From an uncultured Nitrososphaera sp. (GTDB lineage Archaea; Thermoproteota; Nitrososphaeria; Nitrososphaerales; Nitrososphaeraceae): 26,209 bases of DNA. How positions within the stretch are numbered: the first letter of the stretch is position 1; every line of letters begins with the position of its first letter. Positions 22,003 to 26,209 of the stretch are shown piece by piece. A program made the translations under genes and the position numbers. Where the stretch lies: positions 1-26,209 of the forward strand of contig CAMLKF010000024.1 in the NCBI GenBank assembly GCA_946480575.1, given 5' to 3'. Under the pieces are notes generated by a model, which was not told the DNA's origin, did not search any database, and was given only the letters and a program-made list of their open reading frames with translations.

Positions 22003-22130
22003 GTCACGCCTGCAGGCTTTTTCTGTTCCACGTGGTCACGCTTGGTGTGCTCTTCCACTTCCTGCCGAGTCAGAAAAACCTTGCCACAGATAGAGCACCT
22101 GATCTGGGTAACATCCGTTTTGGATGCCAT
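21999..22130 (-). CDS. C2H2 zinc-finger microprotein, 43 aa
   Basis: The finger is complete: Cys12-x2-Cys15-x12-His28-x4-His33 (RCSICGKVFLTRQEVEEH, then TKRDH), with a basic end EQKKPAGVT. It fills nearly the whole protein. The ATG is at 22130. A TATA-like GATATTTAAT lies upstream on the same strand near 22150-22160, at the right distance for a leaderless start. It is convergent with the two-span membrane protein. It is one of five single-finger proteins in this window. Confidence 0.75.
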   Translation of the reverse strand: MASKTDVTQIRCSICGKVFLTRQEVEEHTKRDHVEQKKPAGVT

Positions 22131-22178
22131 TACAATTTTTACGCTGACATGATATTTAATGAGTTCAAGTCGCGCCGG

Positions 22179-22188
22179 CTATATACAA
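22179..22188 (+). promoter_or_regulatory. TATA element of split-barrel/mtrA-like operon
   Basis: CTATATACAA is centred 26 nt upstream of the ATG at 22209. This is ideal archaeal spacing for a leaderless mRNA covering both genes. Confidence 0.5.
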
Positions 22189-22208
22189 TAAATAGCAGAA
22201 ACTGCAAA

Positions 22209-22622
22209 ATGCTTCTGTTGGGTAGAGTGACCTTTACCAAGCTAGAGAGGGACTTTTTGAGCCGCAACGAGGCGTGTAGGGTCGCCACGTGCCACGACGA
22301 GATCCCTCACGTGGCGCCGGTGTCATACGTCTTTGAAGATGGCGTGTTCTTTTTTGCAACCGACCTTGAAACAAGAAAGCTGGAAAACATCCGGCAGAAT
22401 GGCCGTGTTGCCCTTGTAGTGGATGTTTACAGCTCCGTCGGCAACAAAGCAGTATGCGTGCAAGGCACTGCCGCAATAATAGAAAGAGGAAGCGAGTTTG
22501 CACGGCTGTACAAGATATTCCATAGCAGGTTTGAATGGGTCCGGAGCGATCCCTGGAACGAGGGTGAAGCGCCTTTCGTCAAGGTGACGCCTGCAAACAA
22601 GGTAAGCTGGGGATTGAGATAA
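22209..22622 (+). CDS. Pyridoxamine-phosphate-oxidase-like split-barrel flavoprotein
   Basis: This 137-aa protein has the FMN-binding split-barrel pattern: FLSRNEACRVATCHDEIPHV, then APVSYVFEDGVFFFATD, TRKLENIRQNGRVALVVD and VCVQGTAAIIE. Relatives bind FMN or coenzyme F420 and reduce or oxidise small molecules. F420 binding is attractive because cofGH are nearby, but the sequence does not decide. ATG 22209 fits the TATA element, and earlier starts run into the convergent zinc-finger gene. Its stop codon shares one base with the next start (TAATG), coupling it to the MtrA-like protein. Confidence 0.8.
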   Translation: MLLLGRVTFTKLERDFLSRNEACRVATCHDEIPHVAPVSYVFEDGVFFFATDLETRKLENIRQNGRVALVVDVYSSVGNKAVCVQGTAAIIERGSEFARLYKIFHSRFEWVRSDPWNEGEAPFVKVTPANKVSWGLR

Positions 22623-23095
22623 TGAGCAAGAAAAAATTCGACGACGCTGCCGGGAAGATATGCGAGGCCGTGCTTCCAATAACGCACGAATACTACCTTG
22701 GCAAGGGCGACGAAATGGCAATCTGCACGCTTGGGAGCATCGACCTGCTTAAAAAAATTTCAAAATCCGACATGATGGAGAGGGCCGCCATCGCCGGCAG
22801 GCTGCTCTCGGAAAACAAGGGCATCGACGCCATGATAAGGTTCACGCTTGGTCACCCAAAGCTGCGGCGCATCATTGTCTGCGGGCGGGACGTCAGAGGG
22901 CACGGGCCCGGTCAGGCGCTGCTCTCGCTACACAAGAACGGAGTTGACGCCGGTGGCAGGATAATCGGAGCGGCGGCCCCTTATCCGACATTGCAATCAT
23001 CGCAGGCAGATGTTGATGCCTTCAGAAAGCAGGTTGCAATTCTGGACATGACTGCCACAGTCGACATTGCGAAGATAGCCGGGCTAGTAGCCTGA
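22622..23095 (+). CDS. MtrA-like corrinoid protein
   Basis: This 157-aa protein matches subunit A of tetrahydromethanopterin S-methyltransferase: MAICTLGSIDLL, RRIIVCGRDVRGHGPGQALL, HKNGVDAGGRIIGAAAPYP and FRKQVAILDM. His94 in VRGHGPG corresponds to the cobalt-coordinating His of methanogen MtrA. The hydrophobic C-terminal membrane anchor of true MtrA is absent, and no other mtr subunit is in the window. It may be a soluble corrinoid methyl carrier. It is coupled to the split-barrel gene upstream by TAATG and overlaps the convergent dUTPase by 12 bp. The exact reaction is unknown. Confidence 0.8.
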   Translation: MSKKKFDDAAGKICEAVLPITHEYYLGKGDEMAICTLGSIDLLKKISKSDMMERAAIAGRLLSENKGIDAMIRFTLGHPKLRRIIVCGRDVRGHGPGQALLSLHKNGVDAGGRIIGAAAPYPTLQSSQADVDAFRKQVAILDMTATVDIAKIAGLVA

Positions 23096-23419
23096 AGTCT
23101 GCCTGTCACGGTTGACCTTGTTCTTTTTCTTGTATTCGTCAAGAACGTCTGCAGGGGTCATGCCAAGCTCGATCGATGCCTGAACCACAAAGTGCCAAAT
23201 GTCAATGAGCTCTTCTCTTGCAGCCCTGCTGTCAAAGGAAGTTGGCTTTTTCCACCACTTCCAGCTCGTGAGGCTCTGAAGCTCGACTGCTTCATGGATT
23301 ATTGCCGTGGAAAGGGCCGATACTCTGCCTTCGGCAGAAGTCGAGTAGCGGGAAAGGTCCATTGTTGACGCAAGTTCTTTCTGCATTGAAAAAATCGCCT
23401 CAAGGGTATCATCCATCAT
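23084..23419 (-). CDS. dUTPase/MazG-like nucleotide pyrophosphohydrolase
   Basis: This 111-aa all-alpha protein has IIHEAVELQSLTSWKWWKKP, then AREELIDIWHFVVQASIELG, and ends in KKKNKVNRDRQTSGY. The Glu-x-x-Glu helix, the Trp-Lys-x-Trp-Lys-Lys stretch, the Glu-Glu-x-x-Asp helix and the KNKVNRxRQxxGY tail are those of dimeric dUTPases of the MazG superfamily. It should hydrolyse dUTP (or a related NTP) to monophosphate and pyrophosphate with magnesium, keeping uracil out of DNA. The start is an ATG pair, MMDDTL. It is convergent with the mtrA-like gene. Confidence 0.8.
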   Translation of the reverse strand: MMDDTLEAIFSMQKELASTMDLSRYSTSAEGRVSALSTAIIHEAVELQSLTSWKWWKKPTSFDSRAAREELIDIWHFVVQASIELGMTPADVLDEYKKKNKVNRDRQTSGY

Positions 23420-23527
23420 TAACCTGCTAGCTCATGCTGCCTCCGTAAATAGTTTGGTTTAATTCATCTGATGACGAAAAGCGCAGCCCTTTGCGAAAGC
23501 TTTAAGATACGAGGTAGCCTATTAGCC

Positions 23528-24550
23528 ATGGCTATGCCTTCTCCCGATTCTGGCAAGCATAATCAGCCGGCAAGCTTTACACCTCTGTCAGAGGCAGACG
23601 AAAGCGCCCAGTCTGCATCACTAGGCAGTGCCCTCACGTCCTGCCTCGACATGCTCAAGATTGAAGACCGACAGGTGCGTAAAAAGGCAGTCGAATTTGT
23701 AGGCAGCCTATCACTTGGCACCGTCAATGCGTACGGCAAGTGGATAACTACCTTCAAGGCGATAGCAGATTCGTGCGCAGCCAGCGGCCGGATCCTTTCG
23801 CAGTCTGAAATGTGCGACTTTTTGACGGTGGCTGCCAAGGGCGTTGACTCAAAGAGGGCTGGCACCAAGGCAGTTAACGACGCGACCTTCCACATTTACG
23901 TGGACATCATGGAGAACTACCTCGAGGCGGACGACAACACAAAGAAGCATTACCCAAGGATAATAGTCGACACCATTTCCGCTCTTGACAAGGGAGTCGA
24001 CACGAGGGGCGAGGCCGTGGGCATTTACAGTATTGACAGGTATTACCAAGAACGCAAGTCGACTGCGCCGGCGGAGGACCCTGCTGCAAGCTATGTCACA
24101 ATACCAGTAGGCGAGAGCAGTAGGCAATCGACAGCAGCAGGACAGAGCGCGCCTTCGTACAGCGACGAGCTCGTGGAGAACCTGATGCACATAACCGGCA
24201 GGAGCAGAAAAGATCTAGAGCGCTCGCTTGCCAGCCTGCAGGCGCCAGACATCAAAAAGGTAAACGACCTGTCAGTGAATTACAAGCGGCTCCAAAAGTA
24301 TAGCAGGCTGTTTGCATCAGGTGGCAAGTTCAAGAAAGAAGTCGAAAAGGAGCTTGGACGTAAGCTAACGGACAACCAGCTCCAACACGCCATCAACTCG
24401 ATAAAAAAGGGCCGGACGTACATTGAAAAGATGCTGGACGGCAAGTTCGTCGCGCACGGAACGCACGGCATAAACCACGTCAAGCATAACCTCGAATACG
24501 GTTACCAGCTGATGGGCCTTCTGGAGCCAAGAAAAAGGCGCTCAAACTAG
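23528..24550 (+). CDS. Conserved thaumarchaeal protein of unknown function, 340 aa
   Basis: The N-terminal 50 residues are disordered (Ser/Pro/Ala). A helical domain follows (VRKKAVEFVGSLSLGTVNAY, then HIYVDIMENYLEADDNTKKH). After a second linker comes a conserved C-terminal domain with ITGRSRKDLERSLASLQ, ELGRKLTDNQLQHAINSIKK and GKFVAHGTHGINHVKHNLEY. I recall this last motif from several ammonia-oxidising archaea without a known function. ATG 23528 is preferred because a TATA-like CTTTAAGAT sits 26 nt upstream; an earlier ATG at 23471 is in frame. There are no membrane segments. A nucleic-acid role is possible from its basic helices. Confidence 0.75.
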   Translation: MAMPSPDSGKHNQPASFTPLSEADESAQSASLGSALTSCLDMLKIEDRQVRKKAVEFVGSLSLGTVNAYGKWITTFKAIADSCAASGRILSQSEMCDFLTVAAKGVDSKRAGTKAVNDATFHIYVDIMENYLEADDNTKKHYPRIIVDTISALDKGVDTRGEAVGIYSIDRYYQERKSTAPAEDPAASYVTIPVGESSRQSTAAGQSAPSYSDELVENLMHITGRSRKDLERSLASLQAPDIKKVNDLSVNYKRLQKYSRLFASGGKFKKEVEKELGRKLTDNQLQHAINSIKKGRTYIEKMLDGKFVAHGTHGINHVKHNLEYGYQLMGLLEPRKRRSN

Positions 24551-24811
24551 GCTGCTGCTCATTTTGGTCTGCAGTATGTCCTCCATGTGCAAGTGGATCT
24601 ACAAGAACTTTTGATGCCGTCGATAGTAGTCCAGTAGCAGGCGCTTGAATCTTCGTACTTCAACAGTCTCTTGTCAATCAGCAGTTTTAAAAGCCTAGTT
24701 ATTTGGTCTGCCTGAGCTGGTGGCGGTAGTAGAGGGCTAGATTCTGGTGCGTGATGCGCCGTTCAGCGCCAGGGCGAGCACTCTTGGAGCCGTTTCAAAT
24801 ACGTTCAATTG
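24542..24811 (-). pseudogene. Decayed winged-helix regulator
   Basis: Three frame fragments line up with the small thaumarchaeal winged-helix family. FETAPRVLALALNGASRTRI comes from the upstream part and is followed by a TAG. Then PPAQADQITRLLKLLIDKRL and LKYEDSSACYWTTIDGIK come in a second frame. The end, HLHMEDILQTKMSSSLV, lies in a third. Helix, recognition helix and wing (YWTTIDGIK corresponds to YRTTEKGREF of the intact gene at 9385) are in the right order. One stop and two frameshifts separate them. The end overlaps the last codons of the convergent 340-aa gene. The start at TTG 24811 is approximate. Confidence 0.55.
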
Positions 24812-24866
24812 TCGCGGCACTTTTCAGAAGACGATTAACGGATCGTGACGGCCGATTCATGAGGGA

Positions 24867-24948
24867 AATTACGAAGTAATTAGGTAGAATCGTCCCCCTA
24901 TCGCAGGGGACCCAAATACCCCTTTTGATATGGAGGGTCTCTACCTAA
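24867..24948. ncRNA. Structured non-coding element (three-way junction)
   Basis: AATTAC and GTAATT form a hairpin around GAA (24867-24881). Next, TTAGGTAGA (24880-24888) pairs perfectly with TCTACCTAA (24940-24948). Inside, GTCCCC pairs with GGGGAC (24892-24911) and CCAAATA pairs imperfectly with GATATGG (24912-24933). The whole folds as a three-way junction with a nine-pair closing stem. Either strand could be transcribed. It may be a structured RNA, a mobile-element end or a miniature transposable element. I cannot match it to a known RNA family. Confidence 0.4.
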
Positions 24949-25035
24949 CATTAGCGGGCGGTGTGTCGGTTACATGTAAAGTAATCAAGTAAACTATTAA
25001 GCCTTTTTATCACAAAAAATCAAATTTGTATCACC

Positions 25036-25054
25036 ATCGCATAGATTATGCGAT
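25036..25054 (-). terminator. Hairpin and T tract after the dolichol-phosphate-mannose synthase gene
   Basis: ATCGCATA and TATGCGAT form a perfect eight-pair stem with a 3-nt loop, 2 nt after the TAA at 25057-25059. On the minus strand a run of six Ts follows about 16 nt further on (near 25015-25020). Position and composition fit transcription termination or 3'-end stabilisation. Confidence 0.5.
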
Positions 25055-25056
25055 AA

Positions 25057-26209
25057 TTAACTCCACATTTTTTCCTTGAATGTCCATTTTTTGTTGAGCA
25101 AAAAGTTTCCAATCGACGCGGCCATGACTGCAACCACCAGCGACACGGGGTAGCTCATCTGCTGGTCTCCGTGAAGGGCATACACCATCGACAGCTGTAT
25201 AATCGCACCAGGCGTGCTAAAGCCAACGAACAATCCGTATTGAAGAGAGGTCCTACCTGCCGCAAAGTCCCCGTCCTCAAAGGTCCAGAGCTTGTTGAGG
25301 AAATAGTTGGACGTTATGGAGAAGAGAATGCCTAAAGCTGTGGCATACAGGTACCAGAGGTCAGAGAATATGCTGCTGAAAAAGAATGAAGCCGCATAAT
25401 TGACAAGCAGCCCGGTTGCGCCGACTGTGTAGAACCTTCCTGCCTTTGAGAGAAAGCGGACGGAGGCGCGACTTTCGTCTGGGGCAACAGTCCAACCATA
25501 GCGGTAGAGCCTCCAGACGGCTCTGATGTAATCGTACATCACAGAAGAATGCAGTTTGCTTGTACGTTCGCGCCTGTTGGTGAACGTGTATGGGATTTCC
25601 TTGATGCGGGCGCCCCTTGCCTTGACAAGGATCTCTAGTAGCATCTTGTAGCCGATGGGGTCAAACTTGACCCCGCTGATCATGTGGCGCCTGAATGCAA
25701 AGAACCCAGACATCGGATCCTTGACCTGTATGCCAAGGGCTCCCTGCGCTATCTTGGTGGCACCCCTGCTCATGAGCCTGCGCTTGAAGGGCCAGCCTAC
25801 CACGGAGCCCCCTTTGATGTACCGCGATGCAACCACTATATCGCATTTAGGGTTCTGGAGCTCCTCGAGCATGTGCGGGATTGTTTGGGGCGGGTGGGAA
25901 AAGTCGCCGTCCATGACCACGACAATGTCTCCACATGCAGACTGGACGCCTGCAAGTATCGCAGAGCTAAGGCCAAGCTTGGCAGGCCGGCGTATGACTT
26001 TGACGTGGAGCTGGCTTTTCTCAGCATATCTGCTTGCGATGTCGCCGGTTCCGACCGGCGAATCGTCGTCGACGACAATTATCTCGGCGGCAATATTGGC
26101 AGGAAGCGCCTTAGCTATCGAGTCGAGTATTTTGATGATGTTCTTCTTAGACTCCTTGTATGTAAGGACGACGATTGAAAGTGGCAGTTTGCGAGGCTTC
26201 AGCAGCTCT
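25057..26209 (-). CDS. Dolichol-phosphate mannosyltransferase fused to GtrA domain, 5'-truncated by window edge
   Basis: The frame is open from the window edge, giving 383 residues without the first few. The start region reads LPLSIVVLTYKESKKNI. Next comes the GT2 nucleotide site (IIVVDDDSPVGTGDIA), then KLGLSSAILAGV and the metal-binding MDGDFSHPP. ASRYIKGGSVVGWPFKRR, DPMSGFFAFRR and YTFTNRRERTSKL are hallmarks of polyprenol-monophosphomannose synthase. After residue about 240 a GtrA-like domain of four membrane helices follows (FYTVGATGLLVNY, then SITSNYFLNKLWTF and GNFLLNKKWTFKEK). The protein should load mannose (or another hexose) on dolichol phosphate for N-glycosylation. This fits the sequon-rich exported proteins in the window. 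Confidence 0.9.
   Translation of the reverse strand, partial: ELLKPRKLPLSIVVLTYKESKKNIIKILDSIAKALPANIAAEIIVVDDDSPVGTGDIASRYAEKSQLHVKVIRRPAKLGLSSAILAGVQSACGDIVVVMDGDFSHPPQTIPHMLEELQNPKCDIVVASRYIKGGSVVGWPFKRRLMSRGATKIAQGALGIQVKDPMSGFFAFRRHMISGVKFDPIGYKMLLEILVKARGARIKEIPYTFTNRRERTSKLHSSVMYDYIRAVWRLYRYGWTVAPDESRASVRFLSKAGRFYTVGATGLLVNYAASFFFSSIFSDLWYLYATALGILFSITSNYFLNKLWTFEDGDFAAGRTSLQYGLFVGFSTPGAIIQLSMVYALHGDQQMSYPVSLVVAVMAASIGNFLLNKKWTFKEKMWS

Noticed and set aside
16113..24550. Search for attR, a direct repeat of the tRNA-Trp 3' end (ATCCCTTCGGCCCCA)
   Set aside because: No convincing copy was seen by eye in the window; the far end may be outside it or lost, so no element boundary is claimed.
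24880..24948. tRNA or hammerhead ribozyme reading of the three-way junction
   Set aside because: No T-loop consensus, no anticodon arm, and the hammerhead core sequences (CTGATGA and GAAA at the junction) are absent.
24953..24963. GGGCGGTGTGT, identical to part of a universal 16S rRNA antisense primer site
   Set aside because: The flanks do not match 16S rRNA on either strand; an 11-base coincidence.

Overview
The window looks like a chromosomal segment of a soil-type ammonia-oxidising archaeon of the Nitrososphaera group (Thaumarchaeota/Nitrososphaerota). The basis is inference from content. There are cofG and cofH as two separate genes for coenzyme F420, a tRNA-Trp with archaeal introns, many single C2H2 zinc-finger microproteins, small winged-helix regulators, a DUF4443 protein, a stand-alone MtrA-like corrinoid protein, and TATA elements about 26-30 nt upstream of start codons with almost no leader (leaderless mRNAs, often starting at TTG or GTG). 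There is no rRNA, CRISPR array or intact transposase.

Layout. 1-5.7 kb is a patchwork of small genes: a short secreted peptide, a PRC-barrel protein, a signal-peptide protein with N-glycosylation sequon repeats, a frameshifted DUF6766-like membrane gene, two DUF2795 genes (one frameshifted, one fused to a zinc finger), a tandem pair of paralogues of unknown function, a universal stress protein, zinc-finger microproteins, and a CDGSH iron-sulfur gene broken by microduplications. 5.7-9.7 kb holds a DUF4443 winged-helix protein, a cbtB-cbtA cobalt transporter pair, an SRPBCC protein, a membrane glycosyltransferase and a winged-helix regulator. 9.7-15.9 kb is the best-preserved part: a membrane-anchored HtrA protease, the overlapping cofG-cofH pair, a membrane-bound winged-helix regulator and a large exported protein.

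At 15.97 kb lies tRNA-Trp(CCA) carrying two introns, one in the anticodon loop and one in the T-loop. It is followed 44 nt later by a heavily decayed tyrosine recombinase, which marks an old integration site. Beyond it (17.5-21 kb) are unknown genes, membrane proteins, an HEAGH-motif membrane protein and a methyltransferase pseudogene.

21-24.6 kb carries more zinc-finger microproteins, an FMN/F420 split-barrel protein overlapping an orphan MtrA-like gene, a dUTPase and a conserved protein of unknown function. The last 1.6 kb holds a decayed winged-helix gene, a structured non-coding element, and a dolichol-phosphate-mannose-synthase/GtrA fusion that runs off the window edge.

How the genes fit together. 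cofGH make the F420 chromophore, and the split-barrel protein may use a flavin or F420. The cobalt importer and the MtrA-like protein point to corrinoid metabolism. HtrA, the exported protein, the glycosyltransferases and the sequon-rich protein concern the cell envelope. The most notable features are the double-intron tRNA beside a dead integrase, the number of recently broken genes, and the cluster of single-zinc-finger proteins.
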